Positions 45,107 through 54,972 of a DNA stretch of 64,000 nucleotides are shown piece after piece (position 1 is the stretch's first letter; the number at the start of each line of letters is the position of its first letter). The stretch lies in contig JAAVCF010000008.1 in NCBI GenBank assembly GCA_014802445.1, positions 62,001 to 126,000 of the forward strand, given 5' to 3'. Position numbers and translations under genes: made by a program. The notes beneath the pieces are model-generated. The model did not search any database. It worked only from the letters and a program-made list of their open reading frames with translations, and was not told the DNA's origin. Source of the stretch: Bacteroides sp. GTDB taxonomy: Bacteria > Bacteroidota > Bacteroidia > Bacteroidales > Muribaculaceae.

Positions 45107-46386
45107 CTGAGGGGATGATAGGGCTGGTTGACTGCAACAACTTTTTTGTGTCGTGTGAACGCGTGTTTAACCCCTCGCTTGATGGAAAACCCGTGGTTGT
45201 GCTGAGCAATAATGACGGATGTGTTGTGGCCATGAGCAATGAGGCCAAGAAGCTGGGCATAACCCGCGGTGAGCCTTATTTCAAGGTCCGCTATCTGGAA
45301 CGGGATGGGCTCATAGCCCTCTCGGGCAATCACAGGCTTTACGGCGACATGTCGGACCGCGTGATGAGCGTGTTGCGCTCTCTTGTCCCGTCCATTGAGG
45401 TTTACAGCATTGACGAGGCTTTCCTGCTTTTTGAGCCTAACACGGGCGATCTGGAGGGCTTCGGACGCTATATTGTGGAGACCGTGAAGCGCTACACGGG
45501 CATCCCCGTGTCAATAGGCATGGCCCCCACCAGGACTCTGGCCAAGATGGCCGCACGGTTTGCCAAAAAGTATCCCGGCTATCATGGCGCATGCATGATT
45601 GACACTGATGTCAAGCGCCTGAAAGCTCTGGAGCTTACGGAGATTGGCGATGTGTGGGGGATAGGGCGGCGCCAGAGCGCCAAGCTCAAGGCAATGAGCA
45701 TTGTCACGGCGGCCGGATTTGCATCATTGGAGCGCGAGCAGGTGCGCAGGCTCTTTACCGTGGTGGGCGAGAAAACGTGGCGCGAGCTGCGAGGCGAAGC
45801 CTGTATAGAGCATGTCACCGTGCCTCCTGAACGCCAGACAATCACCACTTCGCGGTCATTCCCCAAGGACATTTATTCATTCGACGAGCTGCGTCAGGCT
45901 GTGGCCACATTCGCGGCCATAGCATCCCGAAAACTGCGCAAGCAGCATGGCCTGGCGCTGGAAATAGAGGTGTGGGCGCGCACCAATCGCTTCAATGAAA
46001 AGAACCCGCAATATTCATCCATGGCCCGAGAGACTTTCCTTGATGCCACGGCCGACACGATGCTCATATCAGCCGCAGCAACACGCGCGCTCAAGCGCGT
46101 GTTTCGCGCCGGAGTGGGCTTCAAGAAGGCCGGCATAACCATCTCCCGCATCACTTCGGAGGAGGGTTTTCAGCAGAGTCTTTTCCATGATGTGGCTGAG
46201 GATGAGCGCCGCAAGCGGCTGATGAATGTCATTGACTCCCTCAATGAGAATCTCACCGCGTCAGCTTCCGTGCATGTTGCCTCGGCCGCCAGAGCCACCT
46301 CGCTCATTGCGGAGGGCCATAAGTCAAAACCTTCGCATCCGCAATCGGTCCAACTGTTCAACCCCGCCACCATGCGCCCAATTTAG
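45103..46386 (+). CDS. umuC: DNA polymerase V catalytic subunit (Y-family)
   Basis: Error-prone translesion DNA polymerase. From the ATG at 45103 it has 427 residues. Catalytic motifs are [15 protein letters not shown] at the N-terminus and YSIDEAF near residue 102. Further signatures are [18 protein letters not shown], the helix-hairpin-helix region ([16 protein letters not shown]) and the little-finger domain ([17 protein letters not shown]). Its start overlaps the umuD stop (ATGA), so the two subunits are coupled. It ends before a perfect 20-bp hairpin. Confidence 0.95.
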   Translation: MTEGMIGLVDCNNFFVSCERVFNPSLDGKPVVVLSNNDGCVVAMSNEAKKLGITRGEPYFKVRYLERDGLIALSGNHRLYGDMSDRVMSVLRSLVPSIEVYSIDEAFLLFEPNTGDLEGFGRYIVETVKRYTGIPVSIGMAPTRTLAKMAARFAKKYPGYHGACMIDTDVKRLKALELTEIGDVWGIGRRQSAKLKAMSIVTAAGFASLEREQVRRLFTVVGEKTWRELRGEACIEHVTVPPERQTITTSRSFPKDIYSFDELRQAVATFAAIASRKLRKQHGLALEIEVWARTNRFNEKNPQYSSMARETFLDATADTMLISAAATRALKRVFRAGVGFKKAGITISRITSEEGFQQSLFHDVAEDERRKRLMNVIDSLNENLTASASVHVASAARATSLIAEGHKSKPSHPQSVQLFNPATMRPI

Positions 46387-46401
46387 GGCTTATAACGATA
46401 A

Positions 46402-46445
46402 AAGCATACAGCCACGTAGCTATTGAGCTACGTGGCTGTATGCTT
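46402..46445. terminator. Bidirectional terminator with a 20-bp perfect stem
   Basis: Arms 46402-46421 and 46426-46445 pair without mismatch around ATTG. TATTTA follows on the right. It separates convergent umuC and norB and is the longest perfect hairpin I noticed in the window. Confidence 0.85.
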
Positions 46446-46465
46446 ATTTAATCTGGTGTGACCTT

Positions 46466-48715
46466 TCAGGATTCAGCTTCCTGAATCTGAGCAGGGGAGG
46501 GCTTGCGGCCGATGAGATAGCTCTTTGCTGCTGCCACAAAGAAGGGGAAGGCTCCGAACACAATGAAGATGACATCACCGATGATACGCAGCCAGCCGAG
46601 AGTGGCCATGGTGTGATTATTGGTGAACTCAATTGAGCGGGCGTGCCAGTAGCCGTTCTTCAGTGAGTCAAACATCTGATAGAAACCGGCAGGGAGCATA
46701 CTCAGGATGACCATGAGGGCCAGGCCGATGTTGAGGCCCCAGAATGAGCACTTGATCCAGGGAGTGATGCGAGCCCACTGTTCGTCAGTGAGGTTCTTGC
46801 GCATGGCAAAGAGTGACAGGCCGAGGGCAAGAAAGCCAAACACGCCGAACATTGCCGTGTGACCGTGGTTGGGGGTGAGCTGCGTGCCTATTTCAAAGTA
46901 GCTGACAATGGGGGTGTTGATAAGGAAGCCGAACACTCCCGCACCAACGAAATTCCAAACGCCTACGGCCATGAAGAAATTGAGCGTCCAACGGTGCTGA
47001 TGAGCCACTCCGGGGAGGCCGCCTGTGCGTGAGGTGCGCATAAATCCGGCAGCTTCGATGGTGAGGAGCACCAAAGGCACCACTTCAAGGGCTGAGAAGC
47101 AGGATGACACGGCCATGTTAAACTCTGTCTGGCCTTCGAAGTACCAATGGTGACCGGTGCCGATAATGCCGCCCATGAGGGTGAGGATGGCGTCAAGGAA
47201 CATGATTCGCAGACCCTGGCTGCGGCCAACGAGGCCCATTTCGATAAACACCAGTGCAACCATCACTGTGGCAAACAGTTCAAAGAATCCTTCCACCCAG
47301 AGATGGATAACCCAGAAGCGCCAGGTGTCAACGACGGTGAAGTTTGTGTTGCTGTCAAAGAAAATGGCTGGGAGATAGAACACGGGGATAGCAAATGCCG
47401 CAATCAGGAACACAATGCCGAGGGGTTTGGTGGACAAGCGCTTAACAGCCGGAATGGTGTTGCGCAGAAGAACGAACGCCCACAGAAGGAAGCCGGCAAT
47501 GAGGGCATACTGCCATGCGCGGCCAAGCTCTATATATTCCCAGCCTTGAGGACCGAGCCAGAAGGTGAGATTATCCCACCAGCCTGCTGTGCCTGCCCAC
47601 TGGCTGAGCAGCGAGCCGAAAATCACCACGGCAAAGGCGGCAAAAATAACATTGGTGAACGCTGTGAGGCCTTTCCACTCTTTTCCGCCGAGGATGCGCG
47701 ACAGCAGCAGACCGCCGATAACAAAGCCGGTTGCAATCCAGAATATGGCAAGCTGAAGGTGCCATGAGCGCATGAGCTGACTCGGCCAGAGAGAGCTCAT
47801 GTCCCAGCCATAGAAGTTACCGGGCTCGGCTCGGTAGTGTGCCACCGCTCCGCCCACAAGGGTCTGGGCAAGGAAGAGGAGCGCCACCACTGCCGAGAAT
47901 TTGAGCAGCGCGCGGATTGACGACGGGGTGTGGCCATCCTCCATTGCGGGAGCTACAGGATTTTTTGCGGGATTCCAGTCATCCTCGCTATGACGGCCGA
48001 TGAAAAAGAGGCAACCGCCAACGCCAAAGAGGAGGAAGAGCAGACTGGCCGCACTCCACACGGCTGTGGAGGTGGTGGGAGCGTTGCCCACGAGTTCCTC
48101 CGCAGGGAAATTGTTGGTGTAGGAGTAGTCGGCCCCGGGACGGTTTGCCACAGTGGCCCATGCAGCCCAAGAGAAATAGGCTGAGAGCTGGCGCAGCTCC
48201 TCGGGATCAGTGATGAGGTTCCTTTTCAGACCGCCGTTCTTGGCCGGGTCGCTGAAATAGTCCTTCCAGCGTGCGGGAGATTCGGCAAGCGTGCGGGCTT
48301 CAATGTCGTTATAGACAAGTGTGCCTGTGGCTAAATCATAGCGATTGTGCTTGGCCAGCTCAATGCGATGTGACGCATCAGGAATGCTGTCGGCATAATT
48401 CAGTGCAAGGTCATGAAGATAGAGAGCCGAGAAGTCAGGACCGAGGTAAGCACCATGGCCCCAGATGGAGCCATTGTCCATAAGTCCGTAGCGCAGAAAC
48501 AGTTGCTGTCCCTTCTCGATGTCAGCTTTGGTGAACAGCACGTTGCCGTCCTGACCAATAACCTGCTCGGGCATAGGAGGTTTGTCACGAAACGCTTTAC
48601 ATGTCACCGTTATCAGGGTTGCAAAGCCATAGATAAGAACACAGGTGAGCACAATAATCCACCATCGGGAGATTACCGTACGCCGATCAGTTAGCATGTC
48701 AAACGAGGACTTCAT
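46466..48715 (-). CDS. norB: Quinol-dependent nitric oxide reductase, single-subunit
   Basis: Reduces nitric oxide to nitrous oxide in the inner membrane with electrons from quinol. Its 749 residues match the fused qNOR type: an N-terminal periplasmic domain (about 45-220) after the first helix, then the haem-copper-oxidase-like core of about twelve helices. Metal-ligand histidines are visible in SWHLQLAIFW, VIHLWVEGFFEL, IGTGHHWYFEG and LTPNHGHTAMFGV. It is monocistronic. The AT-rich upstream region has no TAnnTTTG box, which suggests an activator such as a CRP/FNR-family NO sensor (inference). Confidence 0.95.
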   Translation of the reverse strand: MKSSFDMLTDRRTVISRWWIIVLTCVLIYGFATLITVTCKAFRDKPPMPEQVIGQDGNVLFTKADIEKGQQLFLRYGLMDNGSIWGHGAYLGPDFSALYLHDLALNYADSIPDASHRIELAKHNRYDLATGTLVYNDIEARTLAESPARWKDYFSDPAKNGGLKRNLITDPEELRQLSAYFSWAAWATVANRPGADYSYTNNFPAEELVGNAPTTSTAVWSAASLLFLLFGVGGCLFFIGRHSEDDWNPAKNPVAPAMEDGHTPSSIRALLKFSAVVALLFLAQTLVGGAVAHYRAEPGNFYGWDMSSLWPSQLMRSWHLQLAIFWIATGFVIGGLLLSRILGGKEWKGLTAFTNVIFAAFAVVIFGSLLSQWAGTAGWWDNLTFWLGPQGWEYIELGRAWQYALIAGFLLWAFVLLRNTIPAVKRLSTKPLGIVFLIAAFAIPVFYLPAIFFDSNTNFTVVDTWRFWVIHLWVEGFFELFATVMVALVFIEMGLVGRSQGLRIMFLDAILTLMGGIIGTGHHWYFEGQTEFNMAVSSCFSALEVVPLVLLTIEAAGFMRTSRTGGLPGVAHQHRWTLNFFMAVGVWNFVGAGVFGFLINTPIVSYFEIGTQLTPNHGHTAMFGVFGFLALGLSLFAMRKNLTDEQWARITPWIKCSFWGLNIGLALMVILSMLPAGFYQMFDSLKNGYWHARSIEFTNNHTMATLGWLRIIGDVIFIVFGAFPFFVAAAKSYLIGRKPSPAQIQEAES

Positions 48716-48780
48716 ACGCGAATAATGTTAGTGAATTTGAATAATTAACACAATTGACATTATTTAAGTTTTACGCCTCG

Positions 48781-48816
48781 AAAAAAATTCCGGGCCATCA
48801 GCATGATGACCCGGAA
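48781..48816 (-). terminator. Terminator of the EF-G paralog gene
   Basis: On the minus strand TTCCGGG / CCCGGAA and CATCA / TGATG stack into one hairpin, followed by a seven-T run. Confidence 0.85.
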
Positions 48817-48842
48817 CAGAGCAACAGATATGTGACTAATGA

Positions 48843-50999
48843 TTATTCTTCAGTCTGATTGTCAGCGTAATCCTTGAGCAGTTTTTCCTGCACATCGGAG
48901 GGCACAAGCTCATAGCTTGCAAACTTCATGGTGAACGAGGAGCGGCCGCCGGTGATTGAGCTCAGTGCAGTGGAGTAGGACGCCATCTCTTTGAGGGGCA
49001 CCTTTGCCGATATCTTCTCGAAGCCGCTGTCGCTCTCCATGCCCATGATGATTGCGCGGCGTGCCTGAAGGTCGCTCATCACATCTCCCATCACGTCAGA
49101 GGGAACCAACACCTCCACGTCGTAGACCGGTTCAAGAATCTTGGGATTAGAGTTGCGGAAAGCTTCTGAGAAGGCGTTGCGCGCTGCAAGGCGGAAGGAG
49201 ATTTCATTGGAATCCACGGGGTGCATTTTGCCGTCGTAGATGCACACACGCACATCGCGGGCATAGCTGCCGGTGAGAGGACCTTGCTCCATGCGGTCCA
49301 TCAGCCCCTTGACAATGGCGGGAATGAAGCGGGCATCGATAGCACCACCCACAATACAGTTGTGAACCACCAGCTTGCCGCCCCAGTCAAGAGGAATCTC
49401 CTGAGTGTCACGCACGCTCATCTTAAACTCCTGATTGCCGAATTTATAGGTGTCAGGCGCGGGCATGCCTTCGGTGTAAGGCTCGATGATGAGGTGAACC
49501 TCGCCAAACTGACCGGCGCCGCCGCTCTGTTTCTTGTGGCGATAGTCAGCGCGGGCAGCCTTGGTGATTGTCTCGCGATAGGGGATACGCGGTTCCTCAA
49601 ACGTAATGGGGAGCTTGTCGTTGTTCTCCACGCGCCATTTGAGCGTGCGTAGATGGAATTCGCCCTGACCTTTGAGGATGGTTTGCTTGAGTTCCTTGGA
49701 TTGCTCCACAATCCATGTGGGATCTTCCTCATGCATGCGGGTGAGGATAGAGTTGAGCTTCTCGGCATCGCTCTCGGTCACGGGGCGCACGGCGCGCTGA
49801 TATTTCGGCTCGGGATAGCGGATGAAGTCAAAGGCATAATCGCAGCCCTTTTCATCGAGGGTGTTGCCCGTGCGCACATCCTTGAGCTTGACGGTGGCGC
49901 CGATGTCGCCGGCATGAAGCTCGTCAACCTGAGTCTTAATTTGGCCACACACGCAGTAAATCTGAGCGATGCGCTCTTTGCTTCCGCGTGTCACATTGTC
50001 AAGGTCCATACCCGGACGCAGGGTACCTGACATGACTTTGAAGTAGCTCACCTCACCAATGTGAGGCTCCACGGTGGTTTTGAACATGAAGAGTGAAACC
50101 GGGCCTGCGGAGTCGGGAGCCACTTCATTGCCGGCAGTGTCAACAGGTGCGGGCATATCTTCAACGAAGGGCACCACATTGCCGAGGAATTCCATCATGC
50201 GGCGCACGCCCATATCCTTGGCGGCGCTCACGCAGAACACGGGATAGATTGACCTGTCAACGAGGCCTTTGCGGATGCCTTCGCGCATTTCATCCTCGGT
50301 GAGACTGCCCTGCTCGAAGAATTTCTCCATGAGGGTCTCATCGTTCTCGGCAGCGGCCTCCACGAGTGCCTGATTGAGCTCGCGGGCGCGGTCAAGTTCC
50401 TCTGCGGGAATATCCTCGATAACGGGCGTGCCGCCGTCAGGGCCCCATGAGTATTTCTTCATCAGGAGCACGTCGATCATGGCATTGAAGCCGGGACCGG
50501 TGGAAAGCGGATACTGGATTGCCACGAGCTTGTTGCCGAAATGCTCGCGCATCTGCTCCATCACGTTGTCATAATCGGCTTTTTCGCCGTCAAGCTGATT
50601 CAGAGCGAAGATAATGGGCTTCTTGACCTTTGAAGCGGTGCGGAAAATGTTCTGGGTGCCCACCTCCACGCCATACTGACCGTTGACCACAATCACGCCT
50701 GTGTCAGTGACATTGAGCGCCGTTACTGCATTGCCCACGAAGTCATCGCCTCCGGGACAGTCAATCACATTGAGCTTTTTATTGAGAAACTCGGCATAGA
50801 AAACGGTGGAGAACACCGAGTAGCCGTATTCCTTTTCTACGGGGAAGTAGTCACAAACAGTGTTTTTCTGCTCTACGGAGCCACGACGTTTTATAACTCC
50901 ACACTCGAAAAGCATTGCTTCAGCGAGTGTGGTTTTTCCGGAGCCTTTGCTGCCGAGCAAGGCTATGTTTTTGATTTCGTTGGTTCTGTAACTCTTCAT
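48843..50999 (-). CDS. Elongation factor G paralog with altered GTPase motifs
   Basis: A 718-residue protein with the full EF-G domain order: G domain to about 270, domain II, domain III (EDPTWIVEQSKEL), and IV-V (QSGGAGQFGEVHL, MGDVMSDLQARRAIIMGM). The G domain is unusual. The P-loop is GSKGSGKT, the switch II motif DTPGHVDF reads DCPGGDDF (80-87), so the catalytic His is Gly84, and NKxD reads NQLD. It fits the Bacteroidetes EF-G2 group, reported in Bacteroides to promote translocation without GTP hydrolysis. The canonical fusA should be elsewhere. It is divergent from lon. Confidence 0.9.
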   Translation of the reverse strand: MKSYRTNEIKNIALLGSKGSGKTTLAEAMLFECGVIKRRGSVEQKNTVCDYFPVEKEYGYSVFSTVFYAEFLNKKLNVIDCPGGDDFVGNAVTALNVTDTGVIVVNGQYGVEVGTQNIFRTASKVKKPIIFALNQLDGEKADYDNVMEQMREHFGNKLVAIQYPLSTGPGFNAMIDVLLMKKYSWGPDGGTPVIEDIPAEELDRARELNQALVEAAAENDETLMEKFFEQGSLTEDEMREGIRKGLVDRSIYPVFCVSAAKDMGVRRMMEFLGNVVPFVEDMPAPVDTAGNEVAPDSAGPVSLFMFKTTVEPHIGEVSYFKVMSGTLRPGMDLDNVTRGSKERIAQIYCVCGQIKTQVDELHAGDIGATVKLKDVRTGNTLDEKGCDYAFDFIRYPEPKYQRAVRPVTESDAEKLNSILTRMHEEDPTWIVEQSKELKQTILKGQGEFHLRTLKWRVENNDKLPITFEEPRIPYRETITKAARADYRHKKQSGGAGQFGEVHLIIEPYTEGMPAPDTYKFGNQEFKMSVRDTQEIPLDWGGKLVVHNCIVGGAIDARFIPAIVKGLMDRMEQGPLTGSYARDVRVCIYDGKMHPVDSNEISFRLAARNAFSEAFRNSNPKILEPVYDVEVLVPSDVMGDVMSDLQARRAIIMGMESDSGFEKISAKVPLKEMASYSTALSSITGGRSSFTMKFASYELVPSDVQEKLLKDYADNQTEE

Positions 51000-51053
51000 G
51001 TTATTATTGATTTAGAGGGTTTCTGACTGTGTAAGGTCACTTCGTTAAATTTA

Positions 51054-51096
51054 TATCGTCCGAAAATTAATGAATTTTGTAACAAATCGGACGATA
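51054..51096. promoter_or_regulatory. 10-bp inverted repeat between the EF-G paralog and lon
   Basis: TATCGTCCGA (51054-51063) and TCGGACGATA (51087-51096) are perfect inverted copies 23 nt apart. It is either an operator pair or, if transcribed toward the EF-G paralog, a leader hairpin. Confidence 0.5.
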
Positions 51097-51099
51097 AAA

Positions 51100-51119
51100 A
51101 ATATGTTACGCAACATATT
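51100..51119. promoter_or_regulatory. Palindrome between the EF-G paralog and lon
   Basis: AATATGTT and AACATATT flank a 4-nt centre, a perfect 8-bp dyad of operator size, 56 nt upstream of the lon -7 box. Confidence 0.5.
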
Positions 51120-51174
51120 CTTAACTTTTAAGCGTTTTGGCTCTCATCATGATGCTTTATTCAACGATTTTGAG

Positions 51175-51182
51175 TAATTTTG
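51175..51182 (+). promoter_or_regulatory. -7 element for lon
   Basis: TAATTTTG gives a start near 51187 and a leader of about 55 nt. No TTTG sits at -33, which would fit activator-dependent control. Confidence 0.5.
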
Positions 51183-51242
51183 CACCGCTTTTGTCGGAGC
51201 CGAGGCTTTCGGCATGCTAAAAGCCTGTCACTGTAGATAATT

Positions 51243-53636
51243 ATGAGCGAAGATATACATCCCATTGTTTCCATAGGTAAATTGGATATAGACCTGACAA
51301 AAGGTGCTCCCGAGCCCAAGACTGACGACCTGCCTCTGCTGGCCACTCGTGACCTTGTGCTGTTCCCTGACGTTGTGTTTCCCATCTCGCTGGGACGCAA
51401 GGCTTCCGTCACCGTGGCCACCGAAGCCCATGAAAAGGGCATACCCATCGGCGTGGTATGTCAGAGAGACCCCCAGGAGGAAACTCCCTCGGTCACTGAA
51501 GGGCTCTATCCCTATGGCGTGACGGCAATGGTCCTCAATGTGTTTGACCTGCCTGACGGCACCAAAACGGCCGTGGTTCAGGCTTTCAAGAAGATAAAAA
51601 TTACAGGCGAGGGCAGGGGAGAGGAGATTCCCGGAGTGCCCTCGGCTGCAGTGAAGATTGTGCGTGACACTCGTCCCCGCACTTCCGACAAAGAATTTCT
51701 CGCTCTCTCTCAGATTATCAAGGACACAACTCTCAAGCTGGTCAAGAAAACCGGCGAGGGCCCTTCTGACCTCTCGGTCAATCTTGAATCGGTGGCCAAC
51801 CCTGTGATGATTGTCAACATGGTGGCTGCCTACACTCCCTTCCCCTCGGCCACCAAAATCGAGATGCTCAAATGCTCCCGCATAAAGGAGCGCGCATTTC
51901 TCCTGCTGGGCGAGCTCACACGCAGCGAGCAGATGGCCGACATTATGGAGGGTATAAAGGAGCGCACCCGTCAGCGCATCAATGAGCAGCAGCGCAATGC
52001 CTTCCTGGCTCAGCAGATTGAGGCCATCAAGGAGGAGCTTTATGGCGATGATGACGATGACGTGAAGAAGATGCGCGACCGCGGGGCTGCCGTAAACTTC
52101 CCCGACGATGTGCGCCAGACTTTCGAGAAGGAGGTTGAGAAGCTTTCGCGCCTTAATCCGCAGAGCCCTGACTATTCTGTGCAGTACTCTTATCTCGACA
52201 CTCTCGTAAGCCTCCCTTGGAACAAGCCCACCGAGCTCAACGATGACTTCGCCGCTGCGGAGGAGGTGCTCGAAGGCGAACATTACGGTCTTGAAAAGGT
52301 CAAGGAGCGCATCCTTGAGCAGCTTGCCGTGATGATGCACAATCCTTCGGGACGCTCACCTATTATATGTCTTGTAGGAGCTCCCGGCGTGGGTAAAACC
52401 TCGCTCGGCAAATCTATCGCAAAGGCACTGGGCCGAAACTACAAACGTATCTCTCTTGGCGGCATGCATGACGAAGCCGAAATTCGCGGCCATCGTCGCA
52501 CATATATCGGTGCCATGCCCGGCCGAATCATCGACGCGGTGAAGCGCGCTGGATCGTCAAATCCTCTGCTTCTTCTTGACGAGATTGACAAGCTTGGCAA
52601 GGACTTCCGTGGCGACCCTTCAGCTGCTCTGCTGGAGGTGCTTGACCCCGAACAGAACAATCGCTTCCATGACAATTACGTGGATGTGGACTTTGACCTC
52701 TCGAAGGTGCTGTTCATCGCCACTGCCAACACACTCTCCACGGTGCCTCAGCCACTCATTGACCGCATGGAGATAATCGAAATCCCCGGTTATCTGCTCG
52801 AAGAGAAGGTTGAGATTGCCAACCGCCATCTGGTGCGCCGCGCCCTGACGGAGAACAATGTGGAGGGTCAGATTGACTTCAGCCGCGATGCTCTGGTGAA
52901 AATCATTGAAAACTACACTGCCGAGAGCGGTGTGCGCCAGCTCGAAAAGGAGATTGGCTCGATTGTGCGGAAGTCTATCCTCCGCAAGCTGCGAAACAAG
53001 TCGGAATTCACTGAAGTGACTCCCGAAACTATCCGTGACATGCTCGGAGTAGAGAAGTTCACAAAGGACAGGTTTGACACTTCGGGTCTCCCCGGCGTTG
53101 CCACCGGCCTGGCCTGGACCGCTGTGGGCGGTGAGATTCTGTTCATTGAATCCTCGCTGGCCAACGGCAAGGGCGAGAAACTCACCCTCACCGGCAATCT
53201 CGGCGATGTCATGAAGGAGTCGGCCATGATTGCTCTTCAGTATGTCAAGGCTCATGCTTCGGAGTTCGGCATCAACCCCGAGCTGTTTGAGAGTCGTTCG
53301 CTCCACATCCATGTGCCTGAAGGCGCCATTCCCAAGGATGGTCCTTCGGCAGGTATCACCATGGCCACCTCTATTATATCGGCCTTCACCGGTGTGCCCG
53401 TGAAATCACGCCTTGCCATGACCGGCGAGATAACTCTCAGAGGCAAGGTGCTCCCCGTGGGTGGCATTAAGGAGAAGATTCTGGCGGCCAAGCGCGCGGG
53501 CATCAATGAAATCATTCTCTGCAAGGACAATCGCAAGGACATTGAGGACATCAAGCCTGACTATCTCGAGGGAATGACCTTCCACTATGTGGCAATGGTG
53601 AGCGACGTCATCGCCATCGCCCTTGATAAGAATTGA
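51243..53636 (+). CDS. lon: ATP-dependent protease Lon
   Basis: Soluble hexameric AAA+ protease that removes damaged and regulatory proteins. The N-terminal substrate-binding domain (about 30-230) starts [18 protein letters not shown]. The AAA+ module has Walker [10 protein letters not shown] and Walker [10 protein letters not shown]. The C-terminal protease domain carries the Ser702 (KDGPSAG) and Lys745 ([10 protein letters not shown]) dyad. Its 797 residues are complete. It is transcribed divergently from the EF-G paralog, and lysC begins 34 nt after it with its own -7 box overlapping that short gap. Confidence 0.97.
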   Translation: MSEDIHPIVSIGKLDIDLTKGAPEPKTDDLPLLATRDLVLFPDVVFPISLGRKASVTVATEAHEKGIPIGVVCQRDPQEETPSVTEGLYPYGVTAMVLNVFDLPDGTKTAVVQAFKKIKITGEGRGEEIPGVPSAAVKIVRDTRPRTSDKEFLALSQIIKDTTLKLVKKTGEGPSDLSVNLESVANPVMIVNMVAAYTPFPSATKIEMLKCSRIKERAFLLLGELTRSEQMADIMEGIKERTRQRINEQQRNAFLAQQIEAIKEELYGDDDDDVKKMRDRGAAVNFPDDVRQTFEKEVEKLSRLNPQSPDYSVQYSYLDTLVSLPWNKPTELNDDFAAAEEVLEGEHYGLEKVKERILEQLAVMMHNPSGRSPIICLVGAPGVGKTSLGKSIAKALGRNYKRISLGGMHDEAEIRGHRRTYIGAMPGRIIDAVKRAGSSNPLLLLDEIDKLGKDFRGDPSAALLEVLDPEQNNRFHDNYVDVDFDLSKVLFIATANTLSTVPQPLIDRMEIIEIPGYLLEEKVEIANRHLVRRALTENNVEGQIDFSRDALVKIIENYTAESGVRQLEKEIGSIVRKSILRKLRNKSEFTEVTPETIRDMLGVEKFTKDRFDTSGLPGVATGLAWTAVGGEILFIESSLANGKGEKLTLTGNLGDVMKESAMIALQYVKAHASEFGINPELFESRSLHIHVPEGAIPKDGPSAGITMATSIISAFTGVPVKSRLAMTGEITLRGKVLPVGGIKEKILAAKRAGINEIILCKDNRKDIEDIKPDYLEGMTFHYVAMVSDVIAIALDKN

Positions 53637-53659
53637 AGACTATAATTTCTACAACAACA

Positions 53660-53667
53660 TATTTTTG
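53660..53667 (+). promoter_or_regulatory. -7 element for lysC
   Basis: TATTTTTG ends 3 nt before the ATG at 53671, predicting a leaderless lysC-lysA mRNA. No -33 box is visible. Confidence 0.5.
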
Positions 53668-53670
53668 ATA

Positions 53671-54969
53671 ATGAAGGTACTTAAGTTCGGAGGCACATCC
53701 GTCGGCTCGGCCGACAGAATGAAGAATGTGGCCAAAATTATCGGCTCTGAAGGCGGCAACATAGTTGTGCTCTCGGCCATGTCCGGCACCACCAACGCAC
53801 TCATCGGCATTTCCGAAGCCATCACGGCCGGCAAGCGTGACGAGGCTCTCAGTCTCATCAGCGAGCTGGAGAATAAGTATGCAGGGGTGATTGAAGCTCT
53901 CTATGACAGCGAGGATTACCGTGCTCAGGCCCGCGAAGCTGTAGGCGCAAGCTTCGTGCTTCTGCGAACCTTCCCCGGCGATAAAGAAATCGTGGCTCAG
54001 GGCGAGCTCATGTCAACCCGCCTTTTCACGCTTTATCTCCACAGCATCGGCGTCAATGCCGCTCTGCTCCCCGCTCTGGACTATATGCGCATCGACGAGA
54101 ACGGCGAGCCTGACCTCAAAGCCATCTCCGAAAAGCTTGCCGTGGTGATTGACAATGCCGGCAAGGCTCCCATCTACATCACCCAGGGCTTTATCTGCCG
54201 CAATGCCTGCGGTGAGATTGACAATCTCAAGCGTGGCGGCAGCGACTATTCTGCCTCGCTTATCGGTGCCGCAGTTGGAGCCGACGAGATTGAAATCTGG
54301 ACCGACATTGACGGCATGCACAATAACGACCCCCGCTTTGTGGAACACACGGCTCCCGTGAAGCATCTCCACTTCGAGGAGGCCGCCGAGCTGGCTTATT
54401 TCGGCGCGAAGATTCTTCACCCCACCTGTATTCTTCCCGCACGTGAGGCCAACATCCCCGTGCGCCTGCTCAACACAATGGAGCCTGCCGCACGTGGCAC
54501 TCTCATTGACAATCACCTTGACGACAATGGCATCAAAGCCGTGGCCGCCAAGGACAATATCACCGCCATTAAAATCAAGAGCGGCCGCATGCTGCTGGCC
54601 TACGGCTTCCTGCGCAAGGTGTTCGAGATTTTTGAAACTTATCGCACTCCTATTGACATGATTGTGACCTCCGAGGTCGGTGTGTCTGTAACTATTGACG
54701 ATTGCTCCAATCTTCAGCCCATCGTTACTGACCTTGAAAAGCTCGGTAGTGTGACCGTTGACACTGACATGGTCATCATCTGTATTGCCGGCGACCTGGA
54801 GTGGCAGCACAAGGGCTTCGAGGCAAGCGTTCTTGATGCTCTGCGCGACATCCCCGTGAGAATGATTTCCTACGGTGGCAGCAACTACAACATCTCCGTG
54901 CTCGTAAAAGCTTGCGACAAGGTTAAGGCCCTCAATCTTCTCAGCTCACACCTTTTTAATCGGAATTGA
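53671..54969 (+). CDS. lysC: Aspartate kinase, monofunctional
   Basis: Phosphorylates aspartate, the first step toward lysine, threonine, methionine and diaminopimelate. From the ATG at 53671 it has 432 residues and begins MKVLKFGGTSVGSADRM, the invariant amino-acid-kinase N-terminus. The catalytic domain includes GGSDYSASLIGAAVGADEIEIWTDIDG (about 200-225). Two ACT-type regulatory domains occupy about 290-432 (IKIKSGRMLLAYGFL, VTVDTDMVIICIAG). It lacks the homoserine dehydrogenase domain of ThrA. It is 3 nt from lysA, so the pair serves lysine and cell-wall synthesis. Confidence 0.95.
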   Translation: MKVLKFGGTSVGSADRMKNVAKIIGSEGGNIVVLSAMSGTTNALIGISEAITAGKRDEALSLISELENKYAGVIEALYDSEDYRAQAREAVGASFVLLRTFPGDKEIVAQGELMSTRLFTLYLHSIGVNAALLPALDYMRIDENGEPDLKAISEKLAVVIDNAGKAPIYITQGFICRNACGEIDNLKRGGSDYSASLIGAAVGADEIEIWTDIDGMHNNDPRFVEHTAPVKHLHFEEAAELAYFGAKILHPTCILPAREANIPVRLLNTMEPAARGTLIDNHLDDNGIKAVAAKDNITAIKIKSGRMLLAYGFLRKVFEIFETYRTPIDMIVTSEVGVSVTIDDCSNLQPIVTDLEKLGSVTVDTDMVIICIAGDLEWQHKGFEASVLDALRDIPVRMISYGGSNYNISVLVKACDKVKALNLLSSHLFNRN

Positions 54970-54972
54970 AAA

